DNA of 11,563 nt from the NCBI GenBank assembly GCA_025458465.1, contig JALOSK010000036.1, positions 1 through 11,563 on the forward strand. The letters are read 5' to 3'. The notes beneath the pieces are model-generated. The model saw only the letters and a program-made list of their open reading frames with translations. It was not told the DNA's origin and did not search any database. The stretch is from Sandarakinorhabdus sp. Its GTDB lineage: Bacteria > Pseudomonadota > Alphaproteobacteria > Sphingomonadales > Sphingomonadaceae. Position numbers and translations under genes: made by a program. Numbering within the stretch: the stretch's first letter is position 1; each line of letters opens with the position of its first letter. Positions 1-5,359 of this stretch are shown piece after piece.

Positions 1-1
1 C

Positions 2-247
2 GAATACCCGCCGGCTGCGCTGGCGCTGGGGCAGAGTGGTTCCGTTGGCTATCGCCTGCTGGTGGATGCCCAGGGGCAGGTGGAGAGCTGCGATATTGTC
101 GAGAGCAGCGGCCATGCCGCGCTCGACAAGGGCACCTGCGATCTGGTTGCCCGTCGGGCCCGCTTCGTGCCGGCGCGCGGCGTGGACGGTGCCCCAATGG
201 CCTGGAGCTATCGCGGCCGTATCAAGTGGATGTTGCGCACGCCCTGA
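2..247 (+). CDS. TonB C-terminal-domain protein (partial, 5' end missing)
   Basis: Only the last 81 codons are present; the frame is open to the left edge and stops with TGA at 245-247. The visible part reads as a TonB C-terminal fold: an opening YPPAAL segment, G-SVGYRLLVD (a beta strand typical of TonB/energy-transducer C-termini), a C-IVESSGHAALDKGTC core, and RRARFVPARG followed by a closing strand WSYRGRIKW. In this family the domain sits in the periplasm and contacts TonB boxes of outer-membrane receptors. Two cysteines (visible residues 30 and 46) fit the variant common in sphingomonad TonB-like proteins, where they could pair; that is inference. The N-terminal membrane anchor and Pro-rich spacer would lie outside the window. 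It is separated from the pilus genes by about 650 bases and is probably unrelated to them. The domain call is fairly secure; the receptor partner is unknown. Confidence 0.8.
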   Translation, partial: EYPPAALALGQSGSVGYRLLVDAQGQVESCDIVESSGHAALDKGTCDLVARRARFVPARGVDGAPMAWSYRGRIKWMLRTP

Positions 248-483
248 TCGGGCAGGCCACGCAGTTGTTTCGAATCGCGCCGCGCGAATCTTGCCCGCAA
301 AGCGCCTGGAACACCCCTGAAACGGCAAAAATCTGCATCCGATTCGGCGGCGATTCGGGCGGAATTGGCCGTCCTTGAGGGGCATTTTCGCCCGATTTCA
401 CCGCTTTGGCGGCATTTTCTGCAGGCTGCGAAAATTTTTTTTGCAACTGCAAGGCCGCTGATCGGGCCGTTCCAGAAGCATGT

Positions 484-510
484 GTTGATGAAGGGTTTTC
501 ATCCATCAAC
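484..510. repeat. Nested inverted repeat
   Basis: Two alternative stems share this stretch. GTTGATG (484-490) pairs with CATCAAC (504-510) across a 13-base loop, and inside it GATGAA (487-492) pairs with TTCATC (498-503) across a 5-base loop. They compete for overlapping bases, so only one can form fully. It is not followed by a T-run, so a terminator is unlikely. An operator or a fortuitous repeat is possible. Confidence 0.4.
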
Positions 511-582
511 TGCTTTACACATTGTTGTCAGCGATACTTCAACACGCGGAAATATGGTGTTTTTTCGGTGGGTTTACGGGAT

Positions 583-596
583 GCAACAGGTGTTGC
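583..596. promoter_or_regulatory. Perfect dyad, candidate operator
   Basis: GCAACA-GG-TGTTGC is a perfect 6+6 inverted repeat with a 2-base centre, about 300 bases upstream of the pilin start. The shape fits a dimeric regulator site, but no regulator is identified. Its right arm overlaps the first copy of the repeated 11-mer GTGTTGCGGAA (590-600). Confidence 0.35.
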
Positions 597-885
597 GGAA
601 TGGTTTCCCGGAGGTCGCAAGTGTTTGCTGTAACAGACGAAAGTATATTCGAAAACGACCGGCAATAAATGCTAATATCCGCTAACGTTAATGAAATTTA
701 CCAAAATATTCGCAAGAAATCATCCCCGAATTCGATATTGTTCTCGTCGATGCGGACGTATATCCAGATGCCGGGATACTGGCCGGAAGGAAGCAGTGGT
801 TTTCATCCGATCGGCATCAACGGTGGTCCCTCCCGTTCACGTGTTGCGGAACGGGATCGTCAAACCGGCTGCGGCCGCAAACAGT

Positions 886-891
886 GGGAAG
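886..891 (+). promoter_or_regulatory. Ribosome binding site of the pilin gene
   Basis: GGGAAG lies 7 bases before the ATG at 899 and 10 bases before a second in-frame ATG at 902. This spacing favours the ATG pair over the upstream GTG at 884, which would place the ribosome site inside the coding region. Confidence 0.6.
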
Positions 892-898
892 TAGTGTC

Positions 899-1081
899 AT
901 GATGAAGTTCCTCAAGGCTCTGAAGAGCAACAAGTCGGGCGCCTCGGCTGCCGAATACGCCCTGATCCTCGCCGTCCTGGGCGGCATCACCATCGCCGGC
1001 GCCAACGCCGTGGGTGGTGGTCTGACGACTGCGTTCGGCCGCGGCGCGACCGATCTGAACAGCGCTGCCACCGCTCCGTAA
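899..1081 (+). CDS. flp: Flp-type class IVb prepilin, major pilus subunit
   Basis: A 60-residue prepilin that should form the shaft of the Tad pilus after export and cleavage. The short basic leader MMKFLKALKSNKSG ends in Gly14, followed by ASAAEYALILAVLG. This is the Flp signature: cleavage after Gly, Glu at mature +5 and Tyr at +6, then one hydrophobic helix (about residues 20-45) that both spans the membrane and packs the pilus core. The predicted mature pilin is 46 residues, normal for Flp. The C-terminus is small and polar, ending in AATAP. Start chosen at 899 because GGGAAG sits 7 bases upstream; ATG 902 would only remove one Met. It has its own long upstream region and a strong hairpin just downstream, which suggests transcription apart from, and above, the assembly genes. 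The processing enzyme is probably the CpaA-type peptidase at the right edge. Confidence 0.95.
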   Translation: MMKFLKALKSNKSGASAAEYALILAVLGGITIAGANAVGGGLTTAFGRGATDLNSAATAP

Positions 1082-1099
1082 GAGCAGGGCCTTTGCTGC

Positions 1100-1127
1100 G
1101 GCTGGCCGGGGTTCGCCCCGGCCAGCC
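1100..1127 (+). terminator. UUCG-loop hairpin after the pilin gene
   Basis: GGCTGGCCGGGG (1100-1111), loop TTCG (1112-1115), CCCCGGCCAGCC (1116-1127): a perfect 12-bp, nearly all G/C stem closed by the very stable UUCG tetraloop, 18 bases after the pilin stop. There is no T-run after it; AAAGCAGCC follows. It could be a poor or partial intrinsic terminator, or a 3' stabiliser that protects abundant pilin mRNA. Either role would separate pilin dosage from the cpa operon. Confidence 0.65.
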
Positions 1128-1130
1128 AAA

Positions 1131-1158
1131 GCAGCCAGCGGCTGCCGCAGCCAGCGGC
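1131..1158. repeat. 12-bp direct repeat
   Basis: GCAGCCAGCGGC occurs at 1131-1142 and again at 1147-1158, separated by TGCC. It lies between the pilin hairpin and the cpaB promoter region. Function unknown; it may be a slippage product in GC-rich DNA. Confidence 0.6.
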
Positions 1159-1224
1159 AAATTTCAGGCGCAGTCGGCCGCGCCGCGATGATCGGCATCA
1201 CGATCACCAAAATGGCTGAAACAG

Positions 1225-1258
1225 TTTTTAGCGATATATCAACTATCTTGCCTATAAT
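1225..1258 (+). promoter_or_regulatory. Putative sigma70-type promoter for the cpaB operon
   Basis: TATAAT at 1253-1258 is a perfect -10 box in a local AT-rich patch within otherwise GC-rich DNA. The -35 is poor: only weak matches such as TTAGCG (1228-1233, 19-base spacer) are present, so an activator or alternative sigma contact may be needed. The 8-base palindrome GATATATC (1233-1240) covers the spacer and could be an operator. Transcription would begin near 1265, giving a leader of about 255 bases before cpaB. Confidence 0.5.
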
Positions 1259-1433
1259 GCTTGTGTAGCGTGCGAAGTCCGGTGCGGCGTTTCGGCCCGG
1301 TCTGCGCAAGAAGGGTGCCGCGTTGGGCGAGTGGTCCAGGCACCAGTGTAAAGGTGGCGTACTGGCGTAGCTGTCAAGCAAAACGGCGTTCCGGCCGTAA
1401 CCGTCGGGGCGTCCATTTGCAGAGGGGCGAGCA
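1259..1433 (+). other. Long leader of the cpaB transcript, nothing recognised
   Basis: Between the -10 box and the possible leader ORF there are about 170 bases without a believable gene. The frame feeding cpaB's overlapping small ORF is broken by TAG at 1266 and 1368 and TAA at 1398. An Arg-rich frame from TTG 1261 lacks family resemblance. I do not recognise a known riboswitch or structured RNA in it. Confidence 0.4.
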
Positions 1434-1520
1434 GTGCACACGGTTTCTGACATCAAGATGGGGGCGGCGATCGCGATGATCGCATCGATGGCGGCCGGCC
1501 CGTGCGGGGAGGTCGCCTGA
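1434..1520 (+). CDS. Possible 28-residue leader peptide, coupled to cpaB
   Basis: GTG at 1434 opens a 28-codon frame ending in TGA at 1518-1520, whose last base is the first base of the cpaB ATG (TGATG). AGAGGGG (1421-1427) lies 6 bases before the GTG, a plausible ribosome site. The peptide begins MHTVSDIK and continues with a short hydrophobic stretch rich in Ala, Ile and Met, then PCGEVA. An internal ATG at 1458 gives a 20-residue alternative. It matches no family I know. The arrangement suggests translational coupling into cpaB, but the cpaB ribosome site is strong by itself, so the small frame could be accidental. Confidence 0.35.
   Translation: MHTVSDIKMGAAIAMIASMAAGPCGEVA
1506..1512 (+). 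promoter_or_regulatory. Ribosome binding site of cpaB
   Basis: GGGGAGG lies 7 bases before the ATG at 1520. It decides the start against the in-frame GTG at 1502, which would sit upstream of its own ribosome site and add six residues. Confidence 0.7.
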
Positions 1521-2407
1521 TGCGCCGCTCCTCGATCATCATGCTGATTGCTGCGGTGGCGCTGGGCCTGGTGGCCGTGCTGCTGTCGCGCACCGTGCTG
1601 TCCGATTCCGGCGGCCCGTCCATCGCGTCGGGGCAGGGTGCCGTTCGCACCGTGCCGGCCGTGGTGGCAGCGGCTGACATCGGCTTCGGGGAGAAGCTGA
1701 CGCCCGAAAAGCTGAAGGTGGTGGATTGGCCCGCGGATACGCTGCCCCAGGGCAGCTTCCAGCGCGTGGACGAGCTGATCACCGGCCAGGGGCGCGCTGC
1801 AATGCGCCCGATCACCGCCAATGAAATTCTCACCGTGAAATCGCTTTCGGAAGGCGCGACGCGTCTTTCCACGGCGCAGTTGCTCAACCCGAAGATGCGC
1901 GCCGTTGCGGTGCCGGTGACCGAGGTGACCGGGGTTTCGGGCATGCTTTACCCGGGTGACCGCGTGGACGTGTATTTCAGCCGCCAGCCGGAAGAGGCGC
2001 TGCCCTATTCCGAACTGCTGGCGCAGGACGCTCGCGTGCTGTCCGTTGGTCTCGACATGAATGTCGGCAAGGACAAGCCCGAGGTGGTGAAATCCGCCAC
2101 CATCGAGGTGACGCCGCTGCAGGCGCAGAAGATCACGCTGGCGCTGGCTGCCGGCCAGATCAACCTGGCGCTGCGCCACTTCACCGATGAAAGCCGCGTG
2201 CGCCTGCAAACGGTGCAGGTGACCGATCTGAACGATGGCACCGTGACCCGGCTGGTGCGCAAGCCGCGCGCCATGGGTGGCCCTGATTACGACGGTGAGC
2301 AGCCCGCCGCGCCGGGGCGCGTGGGGCGGCCGGCGATCCCGCCCGGCAAGGGCGTGACGGTGATCCGTGGAACTGAATCCAGCATCCAACCGGTGATTGG
2401 CCAATGA
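1520..2407 (+). CDS. cpaB: CpaB/RcpC pilus assembly protein
   Basis: A 295-residue inner-membrane-anchored periplasmic protein of the Tad machine, thought to support or gate the CpaC secretin. One N-terminal membrane segment (about residues 5-23, after MRRSS) is followed by a SAF domain (about 45-110: [17 protein letters not shown], then DWPADTLP and [12 protein letters not shown]) and the RcpC/CpaB domain (about 120-240: [28 protein letters not shown], later [16 protein letters not shown]). The tail is Pro/Gly-rich and contains VTVIRG, a usual ending of this family. Length is typical. Start at 1520 rests on GGGGAGG 7 bases upstream. The stop overlaps the cpaC start by four bases (ATGA), so the two are translationally coupled. 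It is the first large gene after the TATAAT box at 1253. Confidence 0.93.
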   Translation: MRRSSIIMLIAAVALGLVAVLLSRTVLSDSGGPSIASGQGAVRTVPAVVAAADIGFGEKLTPEKLKVVDWPADTLPQGSFQRVDELITGQGRAAMRPITANEILTVKSLSEGATRLSTAQLLNPKMRAVAVPVTEVTGVSGMLYPGDRVDVYFSRQPEEALPYSELLAQDARVLSVGLDMNVGKDKPEVVKSATIEVTPLQAQKITLALAAGQINLALRHFTDESRVRLQTVQVTDLNDGTVTRLVRKPRAMGGPDYDGEQPAAPGRVGRPAIPPGKGVTVIRGTESSIQPVIGQ

Positions 2408-3798
2408 TGAAGTCGATCCTTCTTGCCGCAACGGTCGCGCTGGCGGCCCAGGCGCCCGGTCTTGCCGCTTCGGCAGCGGCGCAGGCCAGCATGGAAGCCC
2501 GCACCGGTGCCGTGCTGAACCTGGCGATCAACAAGTCGCAGACGCTGCGGGTGCCGCGGCCCTTCGCCCGCATCGCCATCGGCAATCCCGAAGTGGCGGA
2601 CGTGCAGCCGGTGACGAACAGCTCGGCCTATCTGCTGGGCCGCGCCATCGGCACCACCAACCTCACGCTGTATGACCGGCAGGGCCAGGTGATCGCGGTT
2701 GTCGACGTTGTCGTCGGCCCCGATGCCATGGGCCTGAAGCAGAAGCTGGCCGATCTGCTGCCAACCGAAAGCATCGGCGTGCAGGTTGCCAACGACATGG
2801 TCGTGCTGTCGGGCACGCTGTCCAGCGCGGTGGCGGTGGAACGGGCGATGACAATCGCGGAAGCCTATGCGCCCAAGAAGGTCATCAACTCGATGGGCGT
2901 GGGCACCGCACAGCAGATCCTGCTGGAAGTGCGCTTCGCCGAAATGCAGCGCGGCACGGCCAAGGCGCTGGGCATCAACAGCGTCGGCTTCGGCAACAAT
3001 GTGCCTGGCAGCACGGCCAACAACGGCGGCACCATCACGTCGCCCGGCACCGGCCTTGGCACCGTTGCACAGTTCGGCGCCACCTTGAATTTCCCCAACC
3101 TCGGCATTCGCCTGCAGGCGCTGGAACAGCAGGGCCTGATCCGCACCCTGGCCCAACCGAACATCATCGCCCTTTCGGGCGAGACGGCCAACTTCCTGGC
3201 GGGCGGCGAATTTCCGGTGCCGACCGGTGTGCAGCTGAACGGCCAGGTGGCGATCGAGTTCAAGCAGTTCGGTGTTGGCCTCGCCTTCACGCCCACCTTG
3301 CTGGATGATGGCCTGATCAACCTGCTGGTTGCCCCGGAAGTGTCCAGCCTTGATCCGGCTGCGGGCATCGACATCGGTGGCCTGCGCATTCCCGGCCTGA
3401 AGGTGCGGCGTGCGCGCACCACGCTGGAACTGCGTGATGGACAGACCTTCGCGCTGGCCGGCCTGATCCAGAATGATTTCCGCGACACGGTCAGCAAGGT
3501 GCCGCTGCTGGGCAGCATCCCGATCCTGGGTGCCCTGTTCCGGTCGCAGAGCTTCGAACGGCAGGAAACCGAACTGGTGATCCTGGTGACGCCGCGGATC
3601 GTGCGCCCGGTTGCTGCCGGCACGGCCCTGCAGATGCCCACCGATCGGGTGCAGGAACCCGGCGACGCCGAATTTTTCCTGCTCGGCAAGAGCGAGCGGC
3701 TGACCAAGCCCGGCCCGGCCCTGCCGTTGCCGGGCCCGGCCAGCGCCATCAACAAGCCCGGCGGGGTTGCCGCCGATCACGGTCACATCGTGAGGTGA
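2404..3798 (+). CDS. cpaC: CpaC/RcpA outer-membrane secretin
   Basis: A 464-residue secretin that should form the outer-membrane channel for the pilus. A signal peptide (about 1-27, [20 protein letters not shown] then an Ala-rich stretch) precedes the pilus/T2SS N-terminal domain (about 36-105, with [20 protein letters not shown] and GTTNLTLYD). A BON-like domain follows at about 110-165 ([16 protein letters not shown]). The secretin domain (about 180-405) includes [25 protein letters not shown] and the hallmark [15 protein letters not shown] (376-390) with [12 protein letters not shown] Pro/Gly-rich tail of about 60 residues follows. The N-terminal Cys of a lipoprotein is absent, so it probably needs a separate pilotin or TadD-type helper. 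ATG 2404 and 2407 are both possible; GGTGA (2392-2396) fits 2404 better. Confidence 0.95.
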   Translation: MMKSILLAATVALAAQAPGLAASAAAQASMEARTGAVLNLAINKSQTLRVPRPFARIAIGNPEVADVQPVTNSSAYLLGRAIGTTNLTLYDRQGQVIAVVDVVVGPDAMGLKQKLADLLPTESIGVQVANDMVVLSGTLSSAVAVERAMTIAEAYAPKKVINSMGVGTAQQILLEVRFAEMQRGTAKALGINSVGFGNNVPGSTANNGGTITSPGTGLGTVAQFGATLNFPNLGIRLQALEQQGLIRTLAQPNIIALSGETANFLAGGEFPVPTGVQLNGQVAIEFKQFGVGLAFTPTLLDDGLINLLVAPEVSSLDPAAGIDIGGLRIPGLKVRRARTTLELRDGQTFALAGLIQNDFRDTVSKVPLLGSIPILGALFRSQSFERQETELVILVTPRIVRPVAAGTALQMPTDRVQEPGDAEFFLLGKSERLTKPGPALPLPGPASAINKPGGVAADHGHIVR

Positions 3799-3801
3799 AC
3801 C

Positions 3802-4113
3802 ATGCGTAGCGTCAGCCTGTTTCTCGTTCTTGCCGTGATGGCGGCCCCGGCGGTTGCCCGCGACAAGGGGGTGGGCCTTGTGACCCAGAACAACATCGCC
3901 GCGATGACCGTGGATCTGACCCCCAGCTATGCCGGGGTGAAGCTGGAAGGCAGCGCCGGTACCCAGGCTGAAGGCGCCGTTTCGCGGTATCGCGCCGGGA
4001 AGGTGAAGCCGTTGCTGCCGTTGTCCGGTCGGTCTGCCGTGGGGGCGGCCGGTGTGGGTGGCGGCGGTGGCCAGGGTGGCGGTGGCGGCGGCGAACGCGG
4101 GGGACAGAACTGA
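3802..4113 (+). CDS. Small exported protein in the cpaD position, CpaD C-terminus-like
   Basis: A 103-residue protein with a clear signal peptide (MRSVSLFLVLAVMAAPAVA, cleavage about 19/20) and no lipobox Cys. The mature part is short: GLVTQNNIAAMTVDL, then EGAVSRYRAGKVKPL, then a Gly-rich tail (about residues 79-103). Full CpaD proteins are lipoproteins of roughly 200 residues whose C-terminus carries an NNLAAM-like motif followed by a YRKG-like motif; this protein has both in the same order and sits where cpaD normally lies. I therefore infer a reduced or highly diverged CpaD, lacking the lipid anchor and the N-terminal half. An unrelated periplasmic protein remains possible. GAGG (3792-3795) is 6 bases before ATG 3802, and the gap to cpaC is 3 bases. 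Its stop shares one base with the cpaE start. Confidence 0.6.
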   Translation: MRSVSLFLVLAVMAAPAVARDKGVGLVTQNNIAAMTVDLTPSYAGVKLEGSAGTQAEGAVSRYRAGKVKPLLPLSGRSAVGAAGVGGGGGQGGGGGGERGGQN

Positions 4114-5357
4114 TGGCTATGCTGGCTCGCCTGGGCGCCCTGGCGGGGCGCAGCACACAGGAAGACGCGCAGGTGAATGGCGGGGACGATGCCGCCGCGG
4201 TGCGCGTGACGATGATTCTCGCCAAGGACACGGCGGCCCAGGCCGATGTGGCGCGGATCGGCCTCCCCGATTGCAGCATCCGCAGCTTCGATGGAACGCT
4301 GGACAGTTTCGCCGCCAATGGTCCGCTTGTCCGCCGCACCGACATGCTGGTGATCGAGATCGATCCCGACGACACGGCGGCGCTGGCCGCGCTTGAACAA
4401 TTCGCCGCCGGCCCCGGCAGCCGCATGGCGGTGGTGGCCGCAGCGCGTGACCTGACCATCAGTGCCACGCGCCGCTTGCTGCGCTCCAGCATTGCCGATG
4501 TGCTGCCGGTGCCGTTCACCCACGAGGAACTTGGCCAGGCCGTGGAAACCGCGCGCAGGGGCCTGGCCCAGCGCCAGACCGGCGACGGCAGCGGCGGCAA
4601 GCTGGGCAACATCGTGGTGTTCCACGGCGCACTGGGCGGCGTGGGCACCAGCATGATTGCTGCCCAGGCCGCGTTGCAATGGGCCGAAAGCAAGCAGGTG
4701 CTGGTGATCGATTGCGACATGCAGCGCGGTTCGGCCGCCCTGTATCTCAATCTGAAGCCGCGCCTGACCCTGGCCGATCTGATCGAGGCCGACGACCGGC
4801 TGGACGTGGAATTCCTGAAGATGGTGGCGGAACGTCACCAGTCCGGCCTGTCCGTGGTGGCGGCCCCCAGCGACATGGCGGGGCTGGACACGATGACGCC
4901 GGAGTTCCTGGAACGCCTGCTCGATCTTGCCGCGCAGAACTATGATCTGGTCGTGCTCGACATGCCGGGCGTCTGGATGGACTGGACGGCGCTGGCCATG
5001 CAGAAGGCCGACATCATCGCGCTGGTCACGCAATTGACCGTGGCGGGCGTCCAGCAGGCGCGCCGCCAGCTGGACGTGATGGAAGCCAACGGCCTTGGCG
5101 AGCGCGTGCGGGTGGTGATGAACCGCATGACCGCCGGCCTGTTCGGCAAATATGACACCGAGGAAGCCGCCAGCGTGCTGCGCTTCCCGGTGCACTTCGC
5201 CCTCGCCAATGATTTCCCGACCGTCGCTGCCGCCCTGGATGAAGGCGTGCCGATGAAGAAGATCAAGATGAAGGCGCGGATCGACAAGGAAATGCGCCAG
5301 ATGACCAGTGCCATGGCGCAAGACATGGCTTCGGCCAACGCGGTTGCGGGGGCCTGA
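4113..5357 (+). CDS. cpaE: CpaE/TadZ MinD-like localisation ATPase
   Basis: A 414-residue cytoplasmic protein that places the Tad machine in the cell. Residues about 30-145 form a receiver-like domain without a clear phosphoacceptor pattern (VRVTMILAKD, MLVIEID, MAVVAAARD, DVLPVPFTHEEL). A linker leads to a MinD/ParA-type domain (about 163-395): LGNIVVFHG, P-loop LGGVGTS (174-180), VLVIDCDMQRGSAALYL (A' motif, Asp200/Asp202), YDLVVLDMPG (Walker B, Asp283) and VVMNRM. In the P-loop the signature Lys of MinD proteins is Leu174 and the usual catalytic Lys is Thr179, so ATP turnover may be weak or absent; CpaE/TadZ proteins are known to vary here. GGGGGA (4099-4104) lies 8 bases before ATG 4113. 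Two bases separate it from cpaF. Confidence 0.92.
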   Translation: MAMLARLGALAGRSTQEDAQVNGGDDAAAVRVTMILAKDTAAQADVARIGLPDCSIRSFDGTLDSFAANGPLVRRTDMLVIEIDPDDTAALAALEQFAAGPGSRMAVVAAARDLTISATRRLLRSSIADVLPVPFTHEELGQAVETARRGLAQRQTGDGSGGKLGNIVVFHGALGGVGTSMIAAQAALQWAESKQVLVIDCDMQRGSAALYLNLKPRLTLADLIEADDRLDVEFLKMVAERHQSGLSVVAAPSDMAGLDTMTPEFLERLLDLAAQNYDLVVLDMPGVWMDWTALAMQKADIIALVTQLTVAGVQQARRQLDVMEANGLGERVRVVMNRMTAGLFGKYDTEEAASVLRFPVHFALANDFPTVAAALDEGVPMKKIKMKARIDKEMRQMTSAMAQDMASANAVAGA

Positions 5358-5359
5358 CC

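Larger units (their letters stand above)
248..898 (+). promoter_or_regulatory. Long intergenic control region upstream of the pilin gene
   Basis: No credible gene was found in these 651 bases on either strand; the short open frames lack ribosome sites and family-like sequence. About 637-763 is clearly richer in A+T than the surroundings. The region carries four GANTC sites (272, 286, 341, 352), a near-tandem repeat (CGATTCGGCGG at 340-350, CGATTCGGGCGG at 351-362), gapped palindromes at 441-452 and 583-596, a nested inverted repeat at 484-510, the palindrome TAACGTTA at 683-690, and two repeated 11-mers (GGTTTTCATCC at 494 and 798; GTGTTGCGGAA at 590 and 841). I could not identify a convincing -35/-10 pair; TTGTTC (738-743) with TATATC (759-764) has only a 15-base spacer. 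That it controls the pilin gene is inferred from position and motif density. Confidence 0.55.

Noticed and set aside
241..253. Hairpin GCCC/GGGC at the end of the tonB-like gene as terminator
   Set aside because: Only a 4-bp stem overlapping the stop codon and no T-run.
421..452. T-run (435-442) as an intrinsic terminator of the tonB-like gene
   Set aside because: No stable stem directly precedes the T-run; the nearby CTGCAG palindrome cannot form a usable loop.
780..795. Sigma54-like -24/-12 site (TGGCCG, 5 bases, AAGCA)
   Set aside because: The GG and GC cores have the right spacing but the -24 and -12 elements otherwise match poorly; no supporting activator site was identified.
365..902. 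Overlapping short + strand frames in the pilin upstream region
   Set aside because: No ribosome sites at suitable spacing, no recognisable domains, and AT-rich non-coding composition in part of the region.
1261..1479. 72-codon frame from TTG in the cpaB leader
   Set aside because: Arg-rich product without family resemblance, starts practically at the expected transcription start, leaving no room for a ribosome site.
860..2431. 523-codon open frame on the - strand across flp and cpaB
   Set aside because: It covers well-supported + strand genes, its product is rich in His, Arg and Gln with no domain, and GC-rich DNA routinely leaves such opposite-strand frames open.
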